DNA of 64,000 nucleotides, from positions 5,327,234-5,391,233 of the forward strand of contig NZ_CM001439.1 of NCBI RefSeq assembly GCF_000244955.1, written 5' to 3'. This DNA is from Saccharomonospora marina XMU15 (GTDB lineage: Bacteria; Actinomycetota; Actinomycetes; Mycobacteriales; Pseudonocardiaceae). Made by a program: the position numbers and the translations under genes. Positions 17,543 through 26,036 of this stretch are shown piece after piece. The notes below the pieces were generated by a model, which had not been told where the DNA came from, searched no databases, and saw only the letters and a program-made list of their open reading frames with translations. The stretch's first letter is position 1, and each line of letters opens with the position of its first letter.

Positions 17543-20311
17543 ATGGAGGCGTGCACCCGGGGCGGAGCGCCCGCCTGGACGGAGCCAAACCATGAGATCA
17601 TCGCCGACCTGGCGCTGACCGCGACCGGAGCTGGGATCTGGTCGCTGGACCTCGGCACACTGGAAGTCACGTGGACGACCGGCGTGGCGGAGGCACTCGG
17701 TCTGCCCGTCGAGAACGAGCACGGTGTCCGCGACCGGCTGCTCGAACTGCTGGAACCGTTGACCGTGGCGGCAAACAATTGCCCGGTATGGCACAATTTT
17801 GATCTTGAACAGTGCCACGAGACTCCCGACGGTGACACGAGATGGACGCGATTCCTCGCCCGGGCTCAGGGCAACGGCAGCGGCGGCATCGAACGGCTGG
17901 TGGGAATCGCCACCGACGTGACTGAACGGCACGGCAACGAGCAGGCACTCGCCGACCTGGCCGATCGCTACCGACTGCTCGTGGAACTGAGCCCCGACGG
18001 CATCTGCGTGCACGAAGGCGGCCGCCTCGTCTACGTCAACCCGGCCGCGGCCAGGTTCGTCGCCTCCGACTCGGCCGACGACCTGCTCGGCCAGCCGATC
18101 ACCGACTTCGTCGACCCCTTCGCAGTGCCGGACATGCTCAAGCGCATCGAGGCACTCGACGGCCCCGGCGCCACGACAACGCCCACGGAGGTCGAACTCA
18201 AGCGGCTCGACGGCGAGACGATGTTGATCGAGTCGGTCTCGGTGCGCACCACCTGGCAGGGCAGGCCCGCCTACCAGGTCATCATGCGAGACATCACGGC
18301 TCAGAAGTCCGCCGAAGCCGCGCTGCACTACCAGGCCGCGCTGGTGTCCCACGTCAGCGACGCGATCATCGCCACCACCGCCGACGGCGTCGTCACCAGC
18401 TGGAACCCCGCCGCCGAGGCGGTGTACGGGCACAGCTCCCGGTCGGCGATCGGTCGGCCGGTCGGCGAGGTGGTTGGCTCCGGGCTCGACCCCGCCGCCG
18501 TCCTGACCGACGGCGGTGTCGTCGAGGACACCCACCGCAGGGCGGACGGTTCAATGCTGGCCATCCGGGTCTCCGCCGCCAAGATGAACACCGGCTACGT
18601 GCTGGTGTGCGCGGACGAAACCGCGCGCAGGCAGGCCGAGCGTCGCTACAGCACCGTGGTGGCCGCGCTGGACGAGGGCGTGGTGGTGATCGGCGCCGAC
18701 GGGCTCGTCGAATCCGCCAACCCGGCAGCGGGCCGGATACTCGGCCTACCGCTGCACGCGATGATCGGCTGCTCTACGACGCTGTTCCCGCTCTACGACG
18801 AGTCGGGCCAACGCATCGACCCCACCGACTACCCCTCGGCGCAGAGCCAGCGCACCGGCAAGCCGACCGGCACCAGAGTCGTACGCGCACAGCGCCCGGA
18901 CGGGCGATGTGTGTGGCTGTCGATGAGTTGCAGGCCGCTGGACGGCAGCCCCACCACGCCTGCCGCCGTGGTCACGTCGTTCACCGACATCACCGAGCGA
19001 AGGGCCATCGGGGAGCGGCTTGAGCACGACGCCACCCATGACCCGCTGACCGGCCTCGCCAACCGCACGCTCGTGCTGCAGCGGCTGGCTTCGGCTCTGC
19101 GGGAGGGCGGCCGCGGCGGTATGGCCTGCGTGCTGTTCATCGACCTGGACAAGTTCAAGGTCATCAACGACTCGCTCGGGCACAACATCGGCGACAAGGT
19201 GCTGCGCATCGCGGGCCAGCGGCTACAACACTCAGTGCGCCGCTCGGATCTGGTCGGCAGGCTCGGCGGCGACGAGTTCGCCGTGGTGACCTTCGAGGTG
19301 CGCCACGACGGGGAGATCCGCTCCCTCATCGAGCACCTGCGGCACTCGCTCACCGAACCGATCACCGTGGACGGCAGGCGGCTGCGCATCGACGCGAGTA
19401 TCGGCATCGTGACGGCCGGGCCGGATGACGAGCGCTCGGCCGAGGACCTCATCCGCGATGCCGACGTGGCCATGTACCAGGCCAAGACCAGGGGCAGGGG
19501 CCGCGACGAGTTCTTCGACGTGGAGTTGCGCGAACGAATCCAGCGCCAGTTGCGGCTGGAGCAGGACCTGCGCGATGCCATCAGGGGCGGGCAGTTGTGG
19601 GTCGCCTACCAACCGGTGGTGGACCTGCGCACCTACCGCACCGTGGCGGTGGAGGGCCTGCTTCGCTGGGACCACCCCGTGCACGGCAGCATCTCGCCCG
19701 GCGAGTTCATCCCGCTGGCCGAGGAGAGCGACCTGATCAATCTGATCGGTGGACACATGCTGCGCACCGCCACGCGGGAACTGGCGACCCGACGCGGACC
19801 GGGAAAGATCGACACGCGGCTCACGGTGAACCTGTCGGCCAGGCAGTTGGACGACGAGAAGCTGGTCGACGCCGTGGCCGAGGCGTTGCGCGCCACCGGT
19901 CTGCCGCCGGAGGAACTGTGCCTGGAGATCACCGAGAGCGCGCTGATGCGGGAACCGAAGGCGGCAGCCGAGGTGCTGACCGCGCTGCGCGGGCTCGGCG
20001 TGCGGCTGGCCATCGACGACTTCGGCACCGGGTACTCCTCGCTGGCGCAGTTGTGGAAGCTGCCGCTGGACACGTTGAAGATCGACCGGTCGTTCGTCGC
20101 GGGGCTGGACGAGCCGGGTGAGACCGACGCGGAGGCGATCATCAAGGGCATCGTCACGATGGCGCACGCCATGGGCCTCACCGTGATCGCCGAGGGCACC
20201 GAGAACGCCAGGCAGGTGGAGATCCTGCGCGACCTGGGTTGCGACCAGGCTCAGGGGTTCCACTTCGGTCGCCCCAGCCGCGCGGCCGACATCTTCCCCA
20301 GCGAACACTGA
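17543..20311 (+). CDS. PAS-GGDEF-EAL cyclic-di-GMP signalling protein
   Basis: The 922-residue cytoplasmic protein has about four PAS domains (residues 1-490), then GGDEF (about 505-660) and EAL (about 670-920). The cyclase motif RLGGDEFAV is intact, and an RxxD inhibitory site (RRSD) lies five residues before it. The EAL half keeps EGLLRW, NLSARQ, EITESAL, IDDFGTGYSS and the lysine in LKIDRSF, though its loop reads VIAEGTEN rather than AEGVET. Both synthesis and breakdown of c-di-GMP are possible; the PAS domains should choose. It is a single-gene unit ending in 21-bp repeats. Confidence 0.92.
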   Translation: MEACTRGGAPAWTEPNHEIIADLALTATGAGIWSLDLGTLEVTWTTGVAEALGLPVENEHGVRDRLLELLEPLTVAANNCPVWHNFDLEQCHETPDGDTRWTRFLARAQGNGSGGIERLVGIATDVTERHGNEQALADLADRYRLLVELSPDGICVHEGGRLVYVNPAAARFVASDSADDLLGQPITDFVDPFAVPDMLKRIEALDGPGATTTPTEVELKRLDGETMLIESVSVRTTWQGRPAYQVIMRDITAQKSAEAALHYQAALVSHVSDAIIATTADGVVTSWNPAAEAVYGHSSRSAIGRPVGEVVGSGLDPAAVLTDGGVVEDTHRRADGSMLAIRVSAAKMNTGYVLVCADETARRQAERRYSTVVAALDEGVVVIGADGLVESANPAAGRILGLPLHAMIGCSTTLFPLYDESGQRIDPTDYPSAQSQRTGKPTGTRVVRAQRPDGRCVWLSMSCRPLDGSPTTPAAVVTSFTDITERRAIGERLEHDATHDPLTGLANRTLVLQRLASALREGGRGGMACVLFIDLDKFKVINDSLGHNIGDKVLRIAGQRLQHSVRRSDLVGRLGGDEFAVVTFEVRHDGEIRSLIEHLRHSLTEPITVDGRRLRIDASIGIVTAGPDDERSAEDLIRDADVAMYQAKTRGRGRDEFFDVELRERIQRQLRLEQDLRDAIRGGQLWVAYQPVVDLRTYRTVAVEGLLRWDHPVHGSISPGEFIPLAEESDLINLIGGHMLRTATRELATRRGPGKIDTRLTVNLSARQLDDEKLVDAVAEALRATGLPPEELCLEITESALMREPKAAAEVLTALRGLGVRLAIDDFGTGYSSLAQLWKLPLDTLKIDRSFVAGLDEPGETDAEAIIKGIVTMAHAMGLTVIAEGTENARQVEILRDLGCDQAQGFHFGRPSRAADIFPSEH

Positions 20312-20314
20312 ACC

Positions 20315-20440
20315 GTTCCGCGAGTCCCCCGCTCCCGCCCGCGAGTCCCCCGCTCCGGTCCGCAAGTTCTGCGCTCCGGTCCGCGAGTTCTGCGCTCCGG
20401 TCCGCGAGTTCTGCGCTCCGGTCCGCGAGTCCCCCGCTCC
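20315..20440. repeat. 21-bp tandem repeat, six units (locus 2 of 3)
   Basis: Six contiguous 21-bp units start 4 bases after the GGDEF-EAL stop. Units 1, 2 and 6 carry the core GCGAGTCCCCCGCTCC; units 3, 4 and 5 carry GC(A/G)AGTTCTGCGCTCC. The locus lies between convergent genes (the next stop, lutC, is at 20484). Confidence 0.92.
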
Positions 20441-20483
20441 CAGCGCGGCTGGCAGGCCTGCGGCGTGAGCAGGAACCCCGCAC

Positions 20484-21083
20484 TCAGCCTGCCACGACGA
20501 GCACCTCGAGCGTTCTGGGACCGTGCACGCCCTCCACCCGGTCCAGCTCGATGTCGCTGGTGGCGGAAGGGCCGCTGACAAAGGTGAGCGGCCGCACCGG
20601 ATCCAGCCGCGCAAGCGCTTGCGCGACGGTGACCTCGATCTGGTCGGCACGCACGACACACAGGTGGTAGTCGGGTACGAGGCTGAGCAGCCGCCTGCCC
20701 TGCGCCTGTCCCGCGTCGAGCACGATCGTGCCGGTCTCCGCTATCGCGACGGCGCATCCGGTGAGCACCCCGTCGACGCCGTCGACGACCGCGAGCTCCA
20801 GCGGCGGGTCGTCGGCCAGCCACCGCACCCCGGGCGCTCGCCAGTGCGCGGGCACGTCGGCGGGCACCGCCATCGTCCGCACACCGCGCGCACGCAGGCA
20901 CTCGCCGATGAGTTCCACCGGACCGCGGCGCACGACCGCCCGGTAGTCGGCGACCCGCTCGGCGAACAACGCGACCGGATCGGCCACCCTCCGTTCGCGG
21001 CGGTACTCCCTCGGCACCGTCACCGACCGCGCCGCCCCCGCAGCGCGGATTCTCACCAGGATCTCCTCCCGTGCGCTAGCCAC
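20484..21083 (-). CDS. lutC: L-lactate utilization protein LutC
   Basis: The 199-residue LUD-domain protein starts at a GTG overlapping lutB by 8 bases; an upstream in-frame start is less likely. The LUD features VLTGCAVAIAETGTIVLDAG and LVPDYHLCVVRADQIEVTV are present. LutC is the non-iron-sulfur subunit of the LutABC L-lactate oxidation complex. It is the last gene of the long rhamnose/lactate operon. Confidence 0.93.
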   Translation of the reverse strand: MASAREEILVRIRAAGAARSVTVPREYRRERRVADPVALFAERVADYRAVVRRGPVELIGECLRARGVRTMAVPADVPAHWRAPGVRWLADDPPLELAVVDGVDGVLTGCAVAIAETGTIVLDAGQAQGRRLLSLVPDYHLCVVRADQIEVTVAQALARLDPVRPLTFVSGPSATSDIELDRVEGVHGPRTLEVLVVAG

Positions 21084-22500
21084 GTTCGCGCCTCCACCAC
21101 AGCCGGAAAGACTCCTTCGGCAGCGCGGGCGCATCCCGCGTCGCCGTCCACTTCGACCCAGGCCACGGCAGGCGGCCGATCGGCCCGGCGCCGGTCAACA
21201 ACCGGGAGAGCGACCCCGCCCGCTGCGCGGCCTCGAAGCGCCGAGGGTCGGCGAACACCCACGCCGCTGCCGCCATGGCCAGGGCCTCCGGGTTGCGCCT
21301 GCCCCTGTTTCGCACCACCTTCGCCCGCAGGTGCGTCAACGCCTCAGGAATATTGATGCGGACGGGACACACCTCGTAGCACGCCCCGCACAGCGACGAC
21401 GCATAAGGCAGCGAAGCGGCCTGCTCGTCGGAGGGATCGTCGGCCAACTGCGGTGCGAGGATCGCCCCGATCGGACCCGGGTACACCGAGCCGTAGGCCT
21501 GCCCGCCCGTGCGCTCGTACACCGGGCACACGTTCAGGCACGCCGAACACCGGATGCATCGCAACGCCTGCCGCCCGACCTCGTCGGCGAGCGTGGCGGT
21601 GCGCCCGTTGTCCAGCAACACGAGGTGGAACCGGCTCGGCCCGTCTCCCGGCGTGACTCCCGCCCACACCGAGGTGTAGGGGTTCATCCGCTCCGCCGTC
21701 GACGAGCGCGGCAGCAGTTGCAGGAAAACCTCCAGATCCCGCCAGCTCGGCACCAGCTTCTCGATGCCCATCACCGTGATCAGCGTCTGCGGCAACGTCA
21801 GGCACATCCTGCCGTTGCCCTCCGACTCCACGACAACGATCGATCCGGTGTCGGCTACGGCGAAGTTCGCCCCGGACACGGCCACCTTCGCGGAGAGGAA
21901 CTTACGCCGCAGGTGCCTGCGTGCCGCCTCGGCCAGGTCGCGCGGGTCGTCGGAGGCAGGCGCCTCTGGCATCTCACGGCGGAAGATCTCCCTGATCTCC
22001 GCTCGGTTGCGATGGATCGCGGGCACCAGGATGTGTGAAGGGCGGTCGTGGCCCAGCTGGACGATCAACTCCGCGAGGTCGGTCTCGACGGCACGTATCC
22101 CGCCTGCCTCGAGCGCCTCGTTCAGCCCGATCTCCGCGGTCGCCATCGACTTGACCTTCACGACCTCGTCGGCTCCGTTCTCGCGAGCGAGGTCGAGCAC
22201 GATCCGGTTGGCTTCCTCGGCGTCGCGGGCCCAGTGCACCACCCCGCCCCTCGCGGTAACCGACTCCTCGAGCCGCAGCAGGTAGGTGTCGAGGTTGGCC
22301 AGCACGTCGTCCTTGATGGCCTCGCCCGCTTTGCGCAGCTCTTCCCAGTCGTCCAGCTCGGCGACGGCCGAAGCGCGCTTGTCCCGGATGGTGGTGGTCG
22401 CCTTGCGCAGGTTGCGCCGAAGCTGCGTGTCGGCCAGCGCGGTGTGCGCCGCCTTCGCGAACACCGGGCTGCCCAGCCACGTCACGGGGTTGCGACCCAC
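21076..22500 (-). CDS. lutB: L-lactate oxidation iron-sulfur protein LutB
   Basis: The GTG at 22500 overlaps the end of lutA, giving 474 residues. An N-terminal LUD domain (ADTGSIVVVESEGNGRMCL) is followed by two [4Fe-4S] motifs, CIRCSACLNVCPVY (about 315-328) and CGACYEVCPVRINIPE (about 365-380). It carries electrons from lactate oxidation. A longer open frame upstream is only a shadow of lutA. Confidence 0.94.
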   Translation of the reverse strand: MGRNPVTWLGSPVFAKAAHTALADTQLRRNLRKATTTIRDKRASAVAELDDWEELRKAGEAIKDDVLANLDTYLLRLEESVTARGGVVHWARDAEEANRIVLDLARENGADEVVKVKSMATAEIGLNEALEAGGIRAVETDLAELIVQLGHDRPSHILVPAIHRNRAEIREIFRREMPEAPASDDPRDLAEAARRHLRRKFLSAKVAVSGANFAVADTGSIVVVESEGNGRMCLTLPQTLITVMGIEKLVPSWRDLEVFLQLLPRSSTAERMNPYTSVWAGVTPGDGPSRFHLVLLDNGRTATLADEVGRQALRCIRCSACLNVCPVYERTGGQAYGSVYPGPIGAILAPQLADDPSDEQAASLPYASSLCGACYEVCPVRINIPEALTHLRAKVVRNRGRRNPEALAMAAAAWVFADPRRFEAAQRAGSLSRLLTGAGPIGRLPWPGSKWTATRDAPALPKESFRLWWRRERG

Positions 22501-23225
22501 GGCTGCTCCTCCGTACTCGCCAGAATCTCGGCCAGGTGTATCCCGCGCACACCGGTGCGCAGCCGCGAAAGCCCGCCGCCGATGTGCATGAGGCAGGAGT
22601 TGTCGCCCGCGGTGACCACCTGCGCACCGGTGTCCTGCACGCAGCGCATCTTGTCGGCGAGCATCGCCGTCGAGGTCTCCGCGTTCTTCAACGCGAACGT
22701 GCCGCCGAATCCGCAGCACTGCTCCGCCTGCGGCAACTCGACCAGGTCGAGCCCTCGCACCTGCCGCAGCAACCGCAGCGGCTTGTCGCCCACCCCGAGC
22801 ATCCGCAGCGAGTGGCACGTCGGGTGGTAGGTCACGCGATGCGGGAAGTACGCACCGACGTCGGTCACCGCGAGCACGTCCACAAGGAACTCGCTGAGCT
22901 CGTAGGTGCGCTCGACGGGCAAGCTCGAACCGCACAACCCCGGGTGCACCTCGCGAACCATTCCGGCACACGACCCGGACGGCGCCACCACGTAGTCGTA
23001 GCCGTCGAACACCTCGGCGTAGCGGTGTGCCAGCGACCTCGCCTCGTCGGCGTATCCGGTGTTGAAGTGCAGTTGCCCGCAGCAGGTCTGCTCCAGCGGG
23101 AAGTCCACGGTGCAGCCGAGCCGTTCCAGTAGCCGCACCACCGCCTTGGCCGTCTCCGGGTAGAGCGTGTCGGTGAGGCAGGTGGCGAACAAAGCGGCGC
23201 GTGGACTACCCACCTGAATCACCAA
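22482..23225 (-). CDS. lutA: L-lactate oxidation protein LutA (CCG domains)
   Basis: The 247-residue protein has two cysteine-rich CCG domains, with EQTCCGQLHFNTGY and AEQCCGFGGTFALKN as their hallmark motifs, as in heterodisulfide-reductase-like subunits. With LutB and LutC it oxidises L-lactate to pyruvate. Here it directly follows rhaB with overlapping ends (rhaB stop at 23206), which ties lactate use to rhamnose breakdown. GTG starts at 23225 and 23216 are both possible. Confidence 0.93.
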   Translation of the reverse strand: MVIQVGSPRAALFATCLTDTLYPETAKAVVRLLERLGCTVDFPLEQTCCGQLHFNTGYADEARSLAHRYAEVFDGYDYVVAPSGSCAGMVREVHPGLCGSSLPVERTYELSEFLVDVLAVTDVGAYFPHRVTYHPTCHSLRMLGVGDKPLRLLRQVRGLDLVELPQAEQCCGFGGTFALKNAETSTAMLADKMRCVQDTGAQVVTAGDNSCLMHIGGGLSRLRTGVRGIHLAEILASTEEQPWVATP

Positions 23226-24621
23226 GACCCACCCGCTCCGCCGCGGCCGACCACGCGGCCCTGTCGCCCACGGGATCGTAACGCGCGGGCGGTGCCGCGA
23301 CCAGGCCGTCTTCGAGCAGCCCAGCAGCCCTGGCCTGCACCAGCACGTTGCCGAGCGCGCTCGCCTCCACCGGGCCCGCCAGTACGGGCAGCCCGCAGGC
23401 GTCCGCTGTGAACTGGCACAGGGGTTCGTTCAGCGCCCCGCCACCCACCAGGTGAACCACGCGCAGCTCACGGCCCGCCAGCTCCGCGGCCGTGCGCAGG
23501 GACGCCGCGTGCGCGAGCGCCAATGACTCCAGGATCGTGCGGACCACCGCCTGCGGGCTTTCCGGCACCGGCTGCCCGCTGTCCCGACACGCTCGCGCGA
23601 TACGGGCAGGCATGTCGCCGGGCGCCAGGAAAGCCGGGTCGTCCGGATCGATCAGCGAAGCGAACGGTCGTTGTTTCATCGCCTCGTGCAGCACCTGTTC
23701 CAACCTGATACCGAGCCCGCGTTCCCGCCACACCCGAAGCGACTCGCTGAGCAGCCACAGCCCCATGGTGTTGCGCAGGAACCGCACCGTGCCGTCGATG
23801 CCCGCCTCGTTGGTGAAGTTGGCCCGCCGTGCCCGCTCCGTCAGCACGGGTGCGGGCAGCCGCAGCCCGACCAGGGACCAGGTGCCGCACGAGATGTAGC
23901 CGAAGTCGTCGCCGGTCGCGGGCACCGCCGCGACGGCCGAGGCCGTGTCGTGCGAGGCGACCGCGACCACCGGCGTGCCGTCCGGTGAGCGCCCGATCGG
24001 CTCCCCCGGCTGCCGAAGCGGCGGCAGCAGGCTCGGCGGGATCGCGGTCCTTTCGAGCAGTTCGGTCGACCACCGCCTCGTGGTCGCGTCGAGCAGCGCG
24101 GTGGTGGACGCGTTGGTGACCTCTGCGCCGACCTCTCCCGTCAACCAGTAGCCGATCAGGTCCGGAAGCAGCAGCATCGTCGAGCCATCCAGCCGCTCCA
24201 CCGGTTCGGAAAGCAACTGGTAGACGGTGTTGAACGGCAGGTACTGCAGGCCGGTGATGCGGTACAGCAGGTCGTCGGGCACCGACTCCCGCAGTTTGTC
24301 GGCCATGCCTTCGGTGCGGGGATCGCGGTAGCAGCGCACATCGCCTTCGAGCTTTCCGTCGGCTCCGATGAGGCCGTAGTCGACAGCCCAGGAGTCGATG
24401 CCGATCGAGACCGGTTCCGCCTCCCGAGCCTCGCGCAGCCCGGCGAGGATCTCGCCGTACATGGCTCGCACGTCCCAGCGCAGGCCCCCTTCCTGCCGCT
24501 GCTTCGGGCCGGTGACGAACCGCCGCAGCTGCGTCAGTTCCACCGTGCCCGCCGCCGCGACCCTGCCGAGCATGACCCTGCCGCTGGTGGCGCCGAGATC
24601 GACGGCGACGAACGACCGCAT
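23206..24621 (-). CDS. rhaB: L-rhamnulokinase
   Basis: A 471-residue FGGY-family kinase: phosphate motif VDLGATSGRVMLG (about residues 7-19), GIDSWAVDYGLIG, SHDTASAVAAVP (catalytic aspartate) and the adenine loop HLVGGGALNEPLCQF. These match rhamnulokinases, which make L-rhamnulose 1-phosphate. The ATG at 24621 lies just past the upstream gene's stop (24624-24626), so the genes are coupled. Confidence 0.93.
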   Translation of the reverse strand: MRSFVAVDLGATSGRVMLGRVAAAGTVELTQLRRFVTGPKQRQEGGLRWDVRAMYGEILAGLREAREAEPVSIGIDSWAVDYGLIGADGKLEGDVRCYRDPRTEGMADKLRESVPDDLLYRITGLQYLPFNTVYQLLSEPVERLDGSTMLLLPDLIGYWLTGEVGAEVTNASTTALLDATTRRWSTELLERTAIPPSLLPPLRQPGEPIGRSPDGTPVVAVASHDTASAVAAVPATGDDFGYISCGTWSLVGLRLPAPVLTERARRANFTNEAGIDGTVRFLRNTMGLWLLSESLRVWRERGLGIRLEQVLHEAMKQRPFASLIDPDDPAFLAPGDMPARIARACRDSGQPVPESPQAVVRTILESLALAHAASLRTAAELAGRELRVVHLVGGGALNEPLCQFTADACGLPVLAGPVEASALGNVLVQARAAGLLEDGLVAAPPARYDPVGDRAAWSAAAERVGLGDSGG

Positions 24622-24623
24622 CG

Positions 24624-26027
24624 CTACACCTCGACCACGGGCAGCGCGAGCAGGTCCGCGACGGCACGCAGTTCTGCGGCGCGGTGCCCGACACCGAGCG
24701 CCCAGTGGTGCGCGACCCCGCTCGCTGCCCACTCGTCGGTCCACTCTCCCGGATCGCGGCCGAAATCGACGCGGCTGGTGGTGTTGCCGATGCGCATCAA
24801 CGGACCGTCCACGACCTCGCCTTCGGACACGATGAGCGAGTACCGCCCGTGCCGGTCCTGCCCGACACCCAGCAGCGTCACCGGCCCGTGCGCGACATCG
24901 AACTCGACCGACACACCCCAGCCGCGCTTTCCGTGATACACGCCGAGGCCGCGTAGCAGCGGCTGCTTCGCACTGATCGAGAGGTGGGCGGGGCCGTCGT
25001 GGCCCATCTCGACATGGCCACGGGCAAAGTCCAACGCCTGCAACTCGGTGAACGAACCACCCGCGCCGAGCACGTCCAGGATCAGCATGGCAATGCTGGT
25101 GCGTAGCTCGAACTCGCCCGCGGCCGGGACACCGCGTGCGGTGAGCAGGCTCGCGCCGAGGATCATGCCCGCGCCGAGCCGCTCGTGTATCTCGCCGCCG
25201 AGCCCGCGGTGGTAGTAGGCGAGGCTGTCCAGCTCGAAATCCGCGACGAGCCGGTCGAGCCCGACCGCCACTCTGGCGCCCCACTCAAGGTCCGACCGGT
25301 TCACCGAGGAGTCCAGTTCGAACACCGACTCGGCCTCGGCCACCTTCGCCGCCACCTCGCCGTCGCTCACCTGCTCGACGCGTACGCGCAGGTCGTCGAA
25401 CTCCAGTACCTCGACGTGCCCGCCGAAGTGCGCGCTGACCATGGTCAGGTCGGTCGAGACGTCGTACATCCCGGGGTAGAGATGCCCCATCAGCCCGTGG
25501 CGGCCGTGGCTGAGTACCTTACGCACCGCCGCCGCGCGGACCCACCGCTCGATCTTGGTCCACGCCCGCTCGTCACGCAGGTAGCCGGACACGCTGCGGA
25601 ACTCGACACCGGCCCTGTGGAAGGTGTTGGCCAGCTCAGGCAGCGGGCAGGCACCGCAGTAGGCCAGCCACTGCCCGGTGTCCACGCTCGCGTGGTCCAT
25701 CGACTCGGTGGGCTGCAGGTTGATCAGCAGCACCGGTGCCCCGCCGCGCTGGGCGATGGGCAGCAACATCGTGGCCGTCAGGTAGGTGGTGAGGAACCCG
25801 ACGATCAGATCGCAACCCGCCGTGCGCAGCTTCTCCGCCGCGGCGGCGCCTTCCTGTGCGTCCGAGATGAAGCCGGCATCGACTATCTCGGCGTCGAAGG
25901 AGGCGATCCGCTCGCCGACATGGGTTGCCGACTGCCGCAACGTCGGCAGCAGGTCGGGAAACTGGTCCCAGTAGGCGCCGAGCCCACCGGCCACCAGCCC
26001 GATCCTCGGCGCTCGCCTGTTCGCCAT
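24624..26027 (-). CDS. L-arabinose/L-fucose isomerase-like protein
   Basis: The 467-residue protein begins with PRIGLVAGGLGAYWDQFPDL and contains the arabinose-isomerase core: GGEIHERLGAGMILGASLL, RGVPAAGEFELRTSIAMLIL and GHDGPAHLSIS. ATG 26027 with GGGAG upstream is preferred over GTG 26033. The operon already has a complete rhamnose isomerase (rhaI), so this second isomerase-type protein must do something else: another sugar feeding the pathway, or a side reaction. Its position between rhaEW and rhaB is notable. Confidence 0.85.
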   Translation of the reverse strand: MANRRAPRIGLVAGGLGAYWDQFPDLLPTLRQSATHVGERIASFDAEIVDAGFISDAQEGAAAAEKLRTAGCDLIVGFLTTYLTATMLLPIAQRGGAPVLLINLQPTESMDHASVDTGQWLAYCGACPLPELANTFHRAGVEFRSVSGYLRDERAWTKIERWVRAAAVRKVLSHGRHGLMGHLYPGMYDVSTDLTMVSAHFGGHVEVLEFDDLRVRVEQVSDGEVAAKVAEAESVFELDSSVNRSDLEWGARVAVGLDRLVADFELDSLAYYHRGLGGEIHERLGAGMILGASLLTARGVPAAGEFELRTSIAMLILDVLGAGGSFTELQALDFARGHVEMGHDGPAHLSISAKQPLLRGLGVYHGKRGWGVSVEFDVAHGPVTLLGVGQDRHGRYSLIVSEGEVVDGPLMRIGNTTSRVDFGRDPGEWTDEWAASGVAHHWALGVGHRAAELRAVADLLALPVVEV

Positions 26028-26036
26028 CGTCACTCC

